From: Flavobacterium sasangense DSM 21067
GTDB lineage: Bacteria > Bacteroidota > Bacteroidia > Flavobacteriales > Flavobacteriaceae
Length of the DNA: 34,238 nucleotides
Assembly: GCF_000686885.1 (NCBI RefSeq)
Contig: NZ_JMLU01000032.1
Span: forward strand, 1 to 34,238
Reading direction: 5' to 3'
Shown: positions 17,136 through 25,860 of the stretch, piece by piece
Numbering within the stretch: the stretch's first letter is position 1
How the letters are laid out: every line of letters starts with the position of its first letter
Notes under the pieces: generated by a model
Databases searched by the model: none
What the model saw: the letters and a program-made list of their open reading frames with translations, nothing else
Told to the model about the DNA's origin: nothing
Made by a program: the position numbers and the translations under genes

Positions 17136-18288
17136 TTACTTCTTGTGTTGATGATACATTTGCTAATGCTGGTTCTGCAGTTGCTATTTCTTCTTGCCAA
17201 TATTTACTATTAACCAAATGTTCTAATAACAACCTTACAGTTTGCTTTTCTGGTTCTGTAGGATCAGGTACTGCTTCATTTGATAAAGTTGAATGACTTG
17301 TAAATTGAATTATTCTATTGTAATATAGTTGTCTATCTTCTGGTAATAATCTTTTCCATTCAGGATAACCTAAAAAATTTGCAGTTTTCTCATATAAGTT
17401 TCTTAATAACATAAAATGATACTTTTCGACAGAATTTGAAGTGATAGCTTCTTCAATTGTGTTCTTCAAGTATAAGTGATAAGAGAAGCTTTTATTTGAA
17501 TCGCCGTTTAATGGCTTAAGATTATATGTACCATCATCTAATTTTTTTAACATATAACAAGCTTTGTTGCCGACTTCGTTGAAAAGTACATTATAAAATA
17601 GTGCATTATGTGTTGAAACAACAAATTTCAAACCTGTTGATTTCTTGATAAGTTCAGCCAAATTAACAGCTAATTCTATCAAATGATTATCATCTAAAGA
17701 ACTTATAGGGTCGTCAATAAAAACGTATTCTAAATTATTGAACGGGTTGTTAGGACGATTTTCTGGAAGCGTATTTTTAATTTCAACAATTTGTTCTAAC
17801 AGACTGTAAAATACGCACCAAATAAAATTACTTTCTTCTCCTTTCGAGATTTTTATATTTTCAATACTGTTGTCACTACCGCTTTCTATCGAAAATGTTA
17901 CTTCAGAAAAATCTGGACTAAATCTAGGTGTTATAAAAGGACTTGTATAGTGCTGAAAATTTGAAATTATGTTTACATCTAAACCTTGATCTCTTAAGAA
18001 ATTAAGGGCTAAATTTGTAAAACCATTTGGTCTGATTGTAATTTTTCGTTGAACATCAGCGTCTAAATCATTATCCCAAAAGAATAAATCTTCTGTGAAA
18101 GCATTATAATAAAGCACTTTGATGCCTGTTTCTACATCATCCTCTTCGTCAACATTTTTAGGTGCAACTAAAAGCCTGTATTCACGAGATAACCGAGTTT
18201 TTCCTATGCCGTTGAAAGCATAGATTAGTTGCACTTTTTTATTGGCATCTATAAGCGATTGTGCTATTTCTGTTAATGACTGTGCCAT
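17122..18288 (-). CDS. prrC: PrrC-like anticodon nuclease with ABC-type ATPase domain
   Basis: This 388-aa protein sits between hsdS and hsdR, the same place as PrrC in the E. coli prr locus (hsdM-hsdS-prrC-hsdR). PrrC is a tRNA anticodon nuclease held silent by the restriction enzyme and released when phage disables it. The N-terminal ATPase has Walker A-like [10 protein letters not shown] (25-34), an ABC signature-like ISKGEES (147-153), Walker B VFIDDP (189-194) with D-loop SSLDD, and a switch STHNAL. The C-terminal part has R296, E300 and H332; the R-x3-E and +36 H spacing equals the Arg320/Glu324/His356 triad reported for PrrC. Length (388 against ~396) also fits. It starts 1 nt after the hsdS stop. 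An AAA ATPase without nuclease activity remains possible. Confidence 0.8.
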   Translation of the reverse strand: MAQSLTEIAQSLIDANKKVQLIYAFNGIGKTRLSREYRLLVAPKNVDEEDDVETGIKVLYYNAFTEDLFFWDNDLDADVQRKITIRPNGFTNLALNFLRDQGLDVNIISNFQHYTSPFITPRFSPDFSEVTFSIESGSDNSIENIKISKGEESNFIWCVFYSLLEQIVEIKNTLPENRPNNPFNNLEYVFIDDPISSLDDNHLIELAVNLAELIKKSTGLKFVVSTHNALFYNVLFNEVGNKACYMLKKLDDGTYNLKPLNGDSNKSFSYHLYLKNTIEEAITSNSVEKYHFMLLRNLYEKTANFLGYPEWKRLLPEDRQLYYNRIIQFTSHSTLSNEAVPDPTEPEKQTVRLLLEHLVNSKYWQEEIATAEPALANVSSTQEVNDTI

Positions 18289-18289
18289 A

Positions 18290-19489
18290 TTATTCTACTA
18301 AATTATCTTGCGGAAATGTTAGTAGCAAATCTCTGTAATACTCATATTGTTTTTTTCTCAATTCTATTTCTTTTGGTAAGCCTTCGCTAATTGAGTTAGT
18401 AAGTGTGTCGAATTTTTCTAGAATAGAAACTATTCGTTCTTGTTCTTCTGGTGAAGGATATGGTATAGAAAAATTATTTAATTGTTGTAAGTTTAAATTT
18501 GGTTGTGCAGAACCTTTGATATTTAATTCTATATACTTTGTCATATGATTTGATTTCATTAAATGAAATACATATTTTAAATTTACATCTTCATTTAGCC
18601 TAATTATTGCTAAAGCTTGATTTGTGTTTGCAGGCAAAATTTCTTTTGGCACGATTGCACATTTACCTATTGTTGCTCCTGCAATCGTAATTAAAATATC
18701 ATTATGTTTTAAAATTGATCTTTTCAACTCTTTATTATGTGTATCTTCATCAATAAATGACAATTTTTTAGAGTTAATATTTGAACCGTCGAACGCTTCT
18801 GTTTTGATAAAAGCAATTCCTGTATCAATATATTTTTTTGGTGTTGTCCCTTTTGTTATCAAAGATGTTAAATCTTTTAATGTCTTCCACTCAACTTTAT
18901 TTTCATCAAACGTGTACAATTTCTCTCTATAATAACTATATTGCGTTTTTCGTGCTGTAAGCTCTGCTGTAAGCTCTGCTGTAAGCTCTGCTGTAAGCTC
19001 CGTAAATGAATCGAGAATTCCAACAATTTTTTGTTGAATTTCAAGTGATTTTTTTGGATTATTTGGACACGGAATTGGGATTTCAAGTTTTAATATTTTT
19101 TCTCTTTCAATACTAAATGGTGTTGCAGTACGATTTGATATGTCATAAATGTGTTGTTGTTTGTTGATAAGATAAAAATATAAATATCGATTTAAAATAA
19201 TTGATGTATTTGGTTTTACACAAAAACAAACATCATTAGCCCAAAATTTTTCAGTTTGCCATTTTACATAACCTGCTGACCCATATTGTGCAATTGTAAT
19301 TGTGTTTGACTCCCTATTATAGCTGTTAGTGTAACCCATATAACCCACACCACCACTGACAACTGGATATTCTCCATCTGAAAGTAAATCATTTTTTGTT
19401 ATTCTAACACCTCTAATTATTTCCACAACTTGTCCAAGCGTTTTCCATTCTACGACTTCACCGTCTAATATTTTTTCTAAATAACTCAT
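18290..19489 (-). CDS. hsdS: Type I RM specificity subunit (HsdS) with ELTA spacer repeats
   Basis: This 399-aa protein carries two target-recognition domains that each read one half of a split DNA site. TRD1 is about residues 14-150 and TRD2 about 200-360. Each is followed by a helical spacer ending R-K-x-Q-Y-x-Y-Y-R (180-188 and ~376-384). The first spacer has four tandem ELTA units (164-179). In EcoR124I/R124II the number of TAEL units in this helix sets the gap in the target (N6 or N7), so unit changes here should alter specificity. The start ATG overlaps the hsdM stop by 4 nt. The halves are not frameshifted, so it should be functional. Confidence 0.95.
   Translation of the reverse strand: MSYLEKILDGEVVEWKTLGQVVEIIRGVRITKNDLLSDGEYPVVSGGVGYMGYTNSYNRESNTITIAQYGSAGYVKWQTEKFWANDVCFCVKPNTSIILNRYLYFYLINKQQHIYDISNRTATPFSIEREKILKLEIPIPCPNNPKKSLEIQQKIVGILDSFTELTAELTAELTAELTARKTQYSYYREKLYTFDENKVEWKTLKDLTSLITKGTTPKKYIDTGIAFIKTEAFDGSNINSKKLSFIDEDTHNKELKRSILKHNDILITIAGATIGKCAIVPKEILPANTNQALAIIRLNEDVNLKYVFHLMKSNHMTKYIELNIKGSAQPNLNLQQLNNFSIPYPSPEEQERIVSILEKFDTLTNSISEGLPKEIELRKKQYEYYRDLLLTFPQDNLVE
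18953..19000 (-). repeat. Four perfect 12-bp tandem repeats inside hsdS
   Basis: The unit TGCTGTAAGCTC (plus strand) repeats four times without a mismatch, coding ELTA on the minus strand. As 12 is a multiple of 3, slippage adds or removes four residues without a frameshift. Perfect identity at the DNA level shows recent or ongoing copy-number change. Confidence 0.95.
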
Positions 19490-21033
19490 TCTTCAATCTG
19501 TTTAATGATTGCATCAATGTCTGCACGAAGCTTGTCTATTTTTTTGACTGTTTTGGTAACTTCCTTATTCAATTCAACTATGTTAATTTGCTCTCGGCTG
19601 TCTTTGGCTACCACATAAGAACTAACAGATAAATTATAATCGTTTTCTGCGATTTTAGAATTGTCGATTGAAACGGCTACATGAGGAACATCTGCTTTGC
19701 TATCAAATAGCTCCATTATCATATCAATATGATCATCTGTCATCATATTGTTATTGGTTACTTTCTTGAAGAAATCTTCACCACTTGCATCAATAAATTG
19801 AGTTTTAGTATCGGTCTTATGCTTTGAAAGTACCAAAATGGTTACCGCTATAGAAGTACCATAAAACAAATTCGGTGCTACTGAAATAATGGTTTCTACA
19901 AAGTTATTATCAACTAAGTACTTCCTAATTTTTTGTTCGGCACCACCACGATAAAAAATTCCAGGAAAACAAACAATGGCTGCTCTTCCTTTACTGGATA
20001 GATAACTTAATGCATGCAATACAAAAGCAAAATCAGCTTTCGATTTTGGAGCTAAAACACCTGCAGGAGCAAAACGGTCATCATTTATCAGCGTTGGGTC
20101 GTCATCTCCAATCCATTTTACCGAATAAGGAGGATTTGATACAATGGCGTCAAAAGGTTTATCGTCTATGAAATGAGGATGATGAAGCGTATCGCCTAAA
20201 GCTATATTAAACTTGTCGTAATTGATGTTGTGTAAAAACATGTTCATACGAGCCAAGTTATAGGTGGTATGGTTGATTTCTTGACCAAAGAAACCCTCTT
20301 CGATGATGTGGTTATCGAAATGTTTTTTTGCTTGTAACAACAGTGAACCTGAACCTGCTGCCGGATCATAAATTTTATTCACTTTTTCTTGTTTGTGCAT
20401 TGCCAATTGAGCAATGAGCTTAGACACGTGCACAGGTGTAAAAAACTCACCACCCGATTTACCCGCATTGGCTGCATAATTGCCAATTAGAAATTCATAG
20501 GCATCACCAAAAAGTTCTATTTCACTGTCTTCAAAATTACCAAAATTTAGCTCCTCAACTCCTTTCAAAACGGCAGCTAAACGACTGTTTTTGTTTTCAA
20601 CGGTGTTTCCAAGTCGAGTACTGGTAGTGTCAAAATCGGCAAATAAGCCTTTTATATCTTCTTCTGATGGATACCCATTTGCAGAACTTTCGATAGCATT
20701 AAAGATGGCTTTTAAATCTGTATTGAGGTTTGGATTAGTATTAGCAGTTTTAGCAACATTTACAAAAAGCTGGCTAGGGTAAATGAAATATCCTTTTGTT
20801 TTAACAGCATCATCAATTATCTCTGGTGTTATTACTTTGTCTAATATGTTAGCGTAATCAATACTATCATCACCACCTTCTATATATTTTGTGAAATTTT
20901 CACTGATAAATCGATAGAAAAGTGCTCCCAATACAAAGTGTTTGAAATCCCATCCATCCACAGAGCCTCTTACATCGTTAGCGATTTTCCAAATTTTATT
21001 TTGTAATTCTTGTTTTTGAATTATGCTTGTCAT
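19486..21033 (-). CDS. hsdM: Type I RM methyltransferase subunit (HsdM)
   Basis: This 515-aa N6-adenine methyltransferase forms the modification core with HsdS and uses S-adenosylmethionine. The N-terminal HsdM_N helical domain spans about residues 10-150 ([20 protein letters not shown]). Next come GGEFFTP (194-200), the SAM-binding motif [10 protein letters not shown] (223-232) and the catalytic NPPY (300-303). The C-terminal ~40 residues form a coiled coil ([19 protein letters not shown]) that usually contacts HsdS. Length is usual for type IC. It follows AbiEii by 26 bp and its stop overlaps the hsdS start (ATGA), so it belongs to the same leftward transcript. Confidence 0.95.
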   Translation of the reverse strand: MTSIIQKQELQNKIWKIANDVRGSVDGWDFKHFVLGALFYRFISENFTKYIEGGDDSIDYANILDKVITPEIIDDAVKTKGYFIYPSQLFVNVAKTANTNPNLNTDLKAIFNAIESSANGYPSEEDIKGLFADFDTTSTRLGNTVENKNSRLAAVLKGVEELNFGNFEDSEIELFGDAYEFLIGNYAANAGKSGGEFFTPVHVSKLIAQLAMHKQEKVNKIYDPAAGSGSLLLQAKKHFDNHIIEEGFFGQEINHTTYNLARMNMFLHNINYDKFNIALGDTLHHPHFIDDKPFDAIVSNPPYSVKWIGDDDPTLINDDRFAPAGVLAPKSKADFAFVLHALSYLSSKGRAAIVCFPGIFYRGGAEQKIRKYLVDNNFVETIISVAPNLFYGTSIAVTILVLSKHKTDTKTQFIDASGEDFFKKVTNNNMMTDDHIDMIMELFDSKADVPHVAVSIDNSKIAENDYNLSVSSYVVAKDSREQINIVELNKEVTKTVKKIDKLRADIDAIIKQIEE

Positions 21034-21059
21034 TATTTTTCTTTTGTTTATTTCGTTGG

Positions 21060-21863
21060 TTATACCATAAAGTTTTTAATCTTTCTACTCACTTCTCTTT
21101 CTACTTTTTCAAAATCTGGCAGATCTTTGATTTGGTCGTTCATAGAGTTTTTCCAACGTGCTTTGTATTGTGGTAATTTTTGATCTAGTTTGGCATGAAA
21201 ATCTTCGGGTTTTAACTCTTTACTTGTGCATTTGTTTCGGAACTCATTAGTGAAATATTCTACCTCCATTTTTTCTATTTCTACTAAGTACCAAATGTCG
21301 TAGTAGTCTCTTGGTTGTGTGCGTTGCATGGTGCAGCGTAATTTTTCGACTAATAGTTCTTCCAAAGGATAGCATACTAGTTTATAATCCTCTAAATCTG
21401 AATAATCCACAATAGCATTTTTTACTACTGGTTCAAACTCTAATTTTTCACTTCTGGAGATGTCTACTTTTACTTTTTTGTTGTTACCAGAGCCACCCAG
21501 TGGACCAACATAACCTATATAAAAATTGATGCCTCCATCTTCATGCTCGTTATCATCAATTATTTCTAATGGAATATTGGATTCTTCCTTTATTTCTTCG
21601 AAAGTTTCTTTGAACCAATCAAAAATTTGTTCGTTTGTTATTTCATTATTCAACAATGTAAAATCTAAATCTTCTGAGAAACGATAGTCCTCAAAATATA
21701 CTTTCTTTAATACTGTTCCTCCTTTGAATACCACTATTTTTGAAAGTTGTTCGTGATTTGCTACACCCCAAAGTATCCAGGATAAAATGTAGTCTTTCTC
21801 GATTTGTTGGTCGCGAACTCCAACTTGGTTGGCTTTCTTTTGTATTTCGCCCGGTTTGATCAT
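21060..21863 (-). CDS. AbiEii/AbiGii-family nucleotidyltransferase toxin
   Basis: This 267-aa protein is expected to be the toxin of a type IV toxin-antitoxin system, a DNA polymerase beta-like nucleotidyltransferase; AbiEii-type enzymes act on tRNA ends. The core is seen as [12 protein letters not shown] (46-57), with the GG[T/S] motif at 48-50, then [11 protein letters not shown] (61-71), where D65 and D67 are the metal-binding acidic pair. Later blocks [11 protein letters not shown] and [13 protein letters not shown] are typical of the family. Its ATG overlaps the AbiEi stop by 4 nt, indicating tight coupling. Expression would arrest growth of the infected cell unless AbiEi is present. Confidence 0.9.
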   Translation of the reverse strand: MIKPGEIQKKANQVGVRDQQIEKDYILSWILWGVANHEQLSKIVVFKGGTVLKKVYFEDYRFSEDLDFTLLNNEITNEQIFDWFKETFEEIKEESNIPLEIIDDNEHEDGGINFYIGYVGPLGGSGNNKKVKVDISRSEKLEFEPVVKNAIVDYSDLEDYKLVCYPLEELLVEKLRCTMQRTQPRDYYDIWYLVEIEKMEVEYFTNEFRNKCTSKELKPEDFHAKLDQKLPQYKARWKNSMNDQIKDLPDFEKVEREVSRKIKNFMV

Positions 21864-22681
21864 GTGAACATGGCTGATTTAATGGTTTCTATATCTAAAT
21901 TTTGTTGAATACTCCAACGGCTATTTCTTTTACCAGTCTTAGGTAATTCGGTATCTAAAACCACATAAGATGCTGTTTTTAGTTTTTGTAGTTCTTGGAT
22001 TATTTCTGTTTCTATTTCAAAGAGTTCTAAAATATACCCTAATCTTTTTACTACTGCCTGAGAATCGAATTTTATGGTGTATTCTAAAAGCTTCTTATAA
22101 TCTAATTTCTCTTTTGTGCTGTATATGGCTCTTGCTACCTCTACAATTCCTCCTGCGTAATCGGGTTTGAAAAGGCAATCTATTATTGTCTTTTCAATAT
22201 CAGAACAGCTTACTTTATTGAAATTATCAATCCATGTTTTCTTTTCTCCAAAAAAGTGACTTTCGTTATGATAGATAAATTGAAAAGTGATGTCTTTGAT
22301 TTTTATTTCAGAAGGCCTGATTTGTTTTGCCACCACAATTTGCTCTTTTAAAGATGGTTGTGTTATTAGATTATGGATTTGTAATGCAGAATAATACCCT
22401 ATGTAATGCTTTGCATCTTTTACTAAATACTTTACCAATATATGCCAATCGGGCATAAAGGTTTCTGCATTTTCTTCGTAAGGGATAATGTAATACACAC
22501 CGTCTTTTATTCGCATTAGTAAGCCTCTTTTGGTCATGTCGCTTAATAATTCTCTAACGGTGCTTTCTTTGGTATCAGGAAACGCTTTTAAGGCTGTTTT
22601 AGACTCAAAACACACTTTCCCTTTATCATTGAAGTATGATAAAAGTTCGTTTGACTGTGTTGAGATGTATTTATGCTTCAT
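21860..22681 (-). CDS. AbiEi-family antitoxin and transcriptional repressor
   Basis: This antitoxin of a type IV system binds DNA to repress its own promoter and indirectly counteracts AbiEii. The N-terminal ~70 residues form a winged helix: FESKTALKAFPDTKESTVRE, then LLSDMTKRGLLMRIKDGVYY. The rest has the AbiEi-type block HYIGYYSALQIHNL and DIEKTIIDCLFKPDYAGG. I start at ATG 22681 (273 aa) rather than ATG 22720. The longer form would run across the TCAGG-N5-CCTGA operator at 22692-22706, and the winged helix begins only after MKHKYISTQS. It heads the seven-gene operon, so its repression may control the whole restriction system. Confidence 0.85.
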   Translation of the reverse strand: MKHKYISTQSNELLSYFNDKGKVCFESKTALKAFPDTKESTVRELLSDMTKRGLLMRIKDGVYYIIPYEENAETFMPDWHILVKYLVKDAKHYIGYYSALQIHNLITQPSLKEQIVVAKQIRPSEIKIKDITFQFIYHNESHFFGEKKTWIDNFNKVSCSDIEKTIIDCLFKPDYAGGIVEVARAIYSTKEKLDYKKLLEYTIKFDSQAVVKRLGYILELFEIETEIIQELQKLKTASYVVLDTELPKTGKRNSRWSIQQNLDIETIKSAMFT

Positions 22682-22691
22682 AGTCTTATTG

Positions 22692-22790
22692 TCAGGATTA
22701 ACCTGACTACAATGATACAAAATATAATTATAGGTTGTATCATTTGTTTTAAATTTATTCTTTATAGTAGCATTGTCAGGATAAACCTGA
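22692..22790 (-). promoter_or_regulatory. Paired palindromic operators upstream of abiEi
   Basis: Two near-identical palindromes, TCAGGATTAACCTGA (22692-22706) and TCAGGATAAACCTGA (22776-22790), are 84 bp apart, eight helical turns at 10.5 bp. A third inverted repeat, ATGATACAA / TTGTATCAT (22712-22720, 22735-22743), lies between. Known AbiEi proteins bind inverted repeats in their own promoters, so these are good candidates for AbiEi binding with looping or cooperative contacts. Confidence 0.75.
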
Positions 22791-23019
22791 TTATTTTACT
22801 ACGAAACATCATTTTTATAACTCATTTGCGATTTACTACAGAATGTGTAGTCTTTTGCAAATGGTTTATTAGTCTTTTTGATAACAAAGTTAATTGAACT
22901 TGGATTACAATGTCAGTTCCTCATCACTTTTGTAAATTTGAACTATCGGAATACATAAATTTATTAGAAAATATCTTTTTTATTTTTTTTAAGCATAGTT
23001 TTTTCTAGGCAGTAGATTT
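22791..23019 (-). promoter_or_regulatory. Upstream region of abiEi with possible -7 box
   Basis: On the minus strand TAACTTTG (22892-22885) matches the Bacteroidetes TAnnTTTG box, but I see no well-spaced TTTG upstream, and the leader to abiEi would be about 200 nt. The operators lie between this box and the gene. The rest of the stretch is AT-rich and shows no gene. Confidence 0.35.
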
Positions 23020-23631
23020 TTATTTATTGTTTATTTTTAATACCAATTGAAAAATGAGTTTTTCTAATTTTATATTTGACAATTCAATCTTAGATAGTTT
23101 TTCCAATCTTATTTTTTCAATATCTGCTTTGACAGCTAAAGAACTTTTACTGCTAGCAATTTTTGGTGTTTCTGTGAAAAGCTCCCATATCTCTGAAATG
23201 TTTTCGGTTATTTCATTCAATATTGGTTCGGAAACTTCAATTAAGTTTGATTCCTTTGCTAAACCGATTATAGAATATATTTTACTTCTCAAAATTTTAA
23301 ATTTTGCATTTGAAATAACTGTGTCAAAATTTTCCTGCTCAGAAAGTTCACTTACTTTATTTGTAAAATCAACTTTATATTCTAAAAAATAATTTATCAA
23401 TAATTCTTTTTCTGATTTTCTTGCATCATGCTCCTTTGTTAATGTTTTAGCAATGTAATATGCTAAAAATATATTTAAGATTAGTGAAAAAATTTCAAAA
23501 GGATTGATTTCAAAACTTATGCTTGGAACAATGTATAATACCGTATATTTTTTTATCACTATACAGATATAAATTCCAATAAGAATACTTGTGAAAATTA
23601 ATATTGAAATTTTAGAGTTCTTCAGCATCAT
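23020..23631 (-). CDS. Two-helix membrane protein with helical cytosolic tail
   Basis: A 203-aa protein with no family that I recognise. Two hydrophobic helices sit at about residues 8-25 (ISILIFTSILIGIYICIV) and 46-62 (IFSLILNIFLAYYIAKTL). A ~140-residue charged, mostly helical tail follows (KEHDARKSEKELLINYFLEY and onward). Its start overlaps the end of the STAS-like gene by 20 nt, so the three genes 24978-23020 are probably translated together. I infer a membrane output or sensor partner for the STAS/GHKL proteins, by analogy with defence systems that end in a membrane effector. ATG at 23628 (M2) is an equally good start. Confidence 0.65.
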   Translation of the reverse strand: MMLKNSKISILIFTSILIGIYICIVIKKYTVLYIVPSISFEINPFEIFSLILNIFLAYYIAKTLTKEHDARKSEKELLINYFLEYKVDFTNKVSELSEQENFDTVISNAKFKILRSKIYSIIGLAKESNLIEVSEPILNEITENISEIWELFTETPKIASSKSSLAVKADIEKIRLEKLSKIELSNIKLEKLIFQLVLKINNK

Positions 23632-23944
23632 TTATATATTCGTTAATATCATCTATTAAATAGGGTTCTTCTTCAGAAATAATTTGAAGTTTATTTTTAA
23701 CAATTTCACTACCATAAATTCTAGCTAATCCTCCAAAAACTTCTTCTAACCATGATGTGCCATAACCAATTGTTCCATCTAAATTTACTATTAATTTACC
23801 ATTGTTGTCTAGAATTTTTTTGAATTCAGGCTCTAAAAAAATATTTCTAAATTCTTCTCCCGAGTGTGCTCTTTTACCTTCATCAAGTTCTCTAGAACCT
23901 GGAACGATTGAAAAATCTTTTACAAAAATTGTTATAGTATCCAT
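23612..23944 (-). CDS. STAS-like DUF4325 protein
   Basis: This 110-aa protein matches the STAS-like DUF4325 family. The marker is LIVNLDGTIGYGTSWLEEVF followed by GGLARIYG, a conserved Asp-Gly-x-x-Gly-Tyr-Gly-[ST]-[SW] turn and helix, preceded by SGEEFRN. STAS-like folds act as small protein-protein switches, often with a GHKL kinase or ATPase partner. That fits the upstream neighbour here, with which it overlaps by 13 nt. Whether Thr/Ser residues in the turn are phosphorylated cannot be told. It also overlaps the membrane protein gene downstream, forming a three-gene unit. Confidence 0.8.
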   Translation of the reverse strand: MDTITIFVKDFSIVPGSRELDEGKRAHSGEEFRNIFLEPEFKKILDNNGKLIVNLDGTIGYGTSWLEEVFGGLARIYGSEIVKNKLQIISEEEPYLIDDINEYINDAEEL

Positions 23945-24978
23945 TTTGAATTTACATTTGATTCATTTAATTCCCAAGCAACAAATGTACCACTAAACTG
24001 ATTTTTAAGTTTTAAATATTTGTTATTTTTCATATTTGCATTGACATTGTTACTTATGATTGATAAGTTGCTTATTTGTTCTCTATCTAAAACTTGTTTA
24101 ATTCCTGGAAGACCTTTTCCTCTGAAATGTTTACCTGTTACTGTCATATGCATTTCTCCTTCCAGCAACATTTTTAATATCTCATTATTTCCACCTACAG
24201 TTAATTTATCTTTCAGTTTTTCAAACCAACCATACCATTTATTATCTTCTGGTTTGTTTTTTAAACTTTCAAAAATACCCACTCCATAGTCTACAAAAAT
24301 AAATGAAACCTTTTTGTTTTTTTTGTCATGATTTACAGATAACCACCAGTGTTTTTCTCCTTTTTGATTTACGGATGCATGATTGTTTGTATTTTGCATT
24401 AATTCCAATAAAGTTCTTTGTAGTCCTTTACAAGTTCTTTTTTCATTCCAAATTGTCATCGTTGCTTCCTCCATTACAACTAATCCTAATTCTGAATTAA
24501 CTTCTTTATTAGCTCGTGTGAAAATTTGATTTTCCTTACCAATTGTGTATTCCATTTTTTCAGTTTGTGCTTTCCCTAAAAATTTAAAAAATTCTGAATC
24601 AATAAGCATTTTTGCAAGCTCAAAATTTTTCGGCAAATTTCCATTAAACTTTATATTTCTAGCTTTAAATGAAAACATTACAGAAACTAATACTGTTACA
24701 GCAGAATAATCAAGATAGTCTATTTTCTCAATATCAACATAAACTCTTTCTTTTTTTAAATAACATTTTTCAAGAGAATTTATAAATATAATTGTTTCTT
24801 CTGGGTTTTTTATAAAAGAAAAGTTATTTGGTGCAGAAATAATTGTATAAAATTTTAAAGATTCATCTCTAACAATTTCAAATTTAGTTCTGTATTTGCT
24901 CTTGGGAAAATTCCTTACGTTCTTTATAATTGCATAATCTTCCTTAAAAAGATTTCTTCCTCTCATTTTGTTTCTCAT
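23932..24978 (-). CDS. STAS-like domain fused to GHKL (histidine-kinase-like) ATPase
   Basis: This 348-aa protein is a fusion. Residues ~50-135 resemble a STAS-type domain (YVDIEKIDYLDYSAVTVLVS). Residues ~170-340 form a GHKL ATPase with N-box ELMQNTNNHA (192-201), G1 DYGVGI (230-235) and G2 GKGLPGIKQ (287-295). There is no phospho-acceptor His box, so it is unlikely to be a classical sensor kinase. It may act like an anti-sigma-type kinase, or as a nucleotide-controlled switch working on the DUF4325 protein encoded next. Two ATGs (24978, 24966) could serve as start. It leads a three-gene overlapping unit in a defence-rich stretch, so a defence or stress-response role is inferred, not shown. 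Confidence 0.8.
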   Translation of the reverse strand: MRNKMRGRNLFKEDYAIIKNVRNFPKSKYRTKFEIVRDESLKFYTIISAPNNFSFIKNPEETIIFINSLEKCYLKKERVYVDIEKIDYLDYSAVTVLVSVMFSFKARNIKFNGNLPKNFELAKMLIDSEFFKFLGKAQTEKMEYTIGKENQIFTRANKEVNSELGLVVMEEATMTIWNEKRTCKGLQRTLLELMQNTNNHASVNQKGEKHWWLSVNHDKKNKKVSFIFVDYGVGIFESLKNKPEDNKWYGWFEKLKDKLTVGGNNEILKMLLEGEMHMTVTGKHFRGKGLPGIKQVLDREQISNLSIISNNVNANMKNNKYLKLKNQFSGTFVAWELNESNVNSKWIL

Positions 24979-25130
24979 TCCCTACATTTTAATTATAGTT
25001 TTTCTTTTATGTGATTTTCGATAAATTTACTGCCAACTTTCGTACTTTGAGTTCATTCGGAGTTTGGTGTACAAAATTTTTAACTTGAACAGAATTTGAA
25101 TAGAAGTACAAAGCTCCAAGTTTGCACGTC

Positions 25131-25162
25131 AGCCCGCCTGACGCAAAACCCGTGTTATGGGC
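25131..25162 (+). repeat. Cassette-boundary-like repeat (TGACGCAAAACCC...GTTATGGGC)
   Basis: The string CCCGCCTGACGCAAAACCC followed by GTGTTATGGGC lies 8 bp from the end of the caspase-like gene. GTTATGGGC (25154-25162) is the exact inverse of GCCCATAAC at 26318-26326 on the far side of the two-gene unit. The left part resembles 5360-5391 (CCCCAACTGACGCAAAGCC, then CCGTTA). I read it as one end of a small gene cassette. Confidence 0.55.
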
Positions 25163-25169
25163 TGGCTTT

Positions 25170-25859
25170 CTAGTTGATTCCAAGTATTATTTGTTGAGTT
25201 GTCAAAAGTTTAGATTGAATTATTTCTGGGTGTTGGTCTTTAAATTCTTTTGTTGTTTTTTCAGAAGCGACTACGTGAGTTCTCCCAAAATAGATAAACT
25301 CTGAATCGTCCGAGTAAGCGGACTCAAGTAGGTTTTTGGAATATGCACCACCTTTTGGTGTGTCGTGTGAATATTCACCTTCAGCACAGGAGTATATTTT
25401 AATTTGTTGTGGTAAAGATTCAGAAATTCTCTTTTCAAATCTAGCCCTTGTTCCTGCGTATGCACTAAAAGACTTAACAAGTCTTACTTCATTTAGGCTT
25501 TCTGATATGTTTTGCATATATGCCCTACAACAATCTAAAATAGTTACTTGTCTTTTTGAAATATTCTCGAATCTAGATTCAGAAAACAACTCTCCATCAG
25601 GATTCAATTCCAAAACAGTTTTTCTCTGTATTCCACCGTGTCCGCTGAATACAACAATTACATAATCCAAATTCTGTTTTTTTAAGTCGTCAATCAGAGC
25701 AATGAGGTTATCTTTTTTTAGATTTAACAATTCGATTATTTCATCGTCATTCCATTGTCCGCCAGTACTGCTTTTAAAATACTTTTTGTAGTTAGCAAGG
25801 TCTATTTTCACGCCAGGCAAACCATCGTTGTTGCCAATGAGTAATATTTTCTTTTTCAT
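25170..25859 (-). CDS. Caspase-like (C14) cysteine protease
   Basis: A 229-aa protein made of a single caspase/metacaspase-type domain. It has strand LLIGNNDG at the N-terminus, the catalytic His in VVFSGHGGI (H74), and the catalytic Cys in VTILDCCRAY (C111 by alignment with the D-x-C motif; C110 is adjacent). A substrate-loop-like GAYSKNLLESAYSDDSEF follows. There is no signal peptide or added sensor domain, so activation probably depends on the partner encoded 1 bp upstream, a membrane-anchored protein. Bacterial caspase-like proteases of this type often execute cell death in phage defence; the role here is inferred. Both genes lie between matching inverted 9-bp boundary repeats. Confidence 0.85.
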   Translation of the reverse strand: MKKKILLIGNNDGLPGVKIDLANYKKYFKSSTGGQWNDDEIIELLNLKKDNLIALIDDLKKQNLDYVIVVFSGHGGIQRKTVLELNPDGELFSESRFENISKRQVTILDCCRAYMQNISESLNEVRLVKSFSAYAGTRARFEKRISESLPQQIKIYSCAEGEYSHDTPKGGAYSKNLLESAYSDDSEFIYFGRTHVVASEKTTKEFKDQHPEIIQSKLLTTQQIILGIN

Positions 25860-25860
25860 A

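Noticed and set aside
18953..19000. Possible short CRISPR-like array
   Set aside because: The four 12-bp units are directly adjacent without spacers and encode ELTA inside HsdS. No CRISPR array or cas gene was seen anywhere in the window.
22673..22897. Rightward 74-codon frame over the abiEi upstream region
   Set aside because: It runs through the paired operators, and its repeated peptide IVRINL comes only from the duplicated operator DNA.
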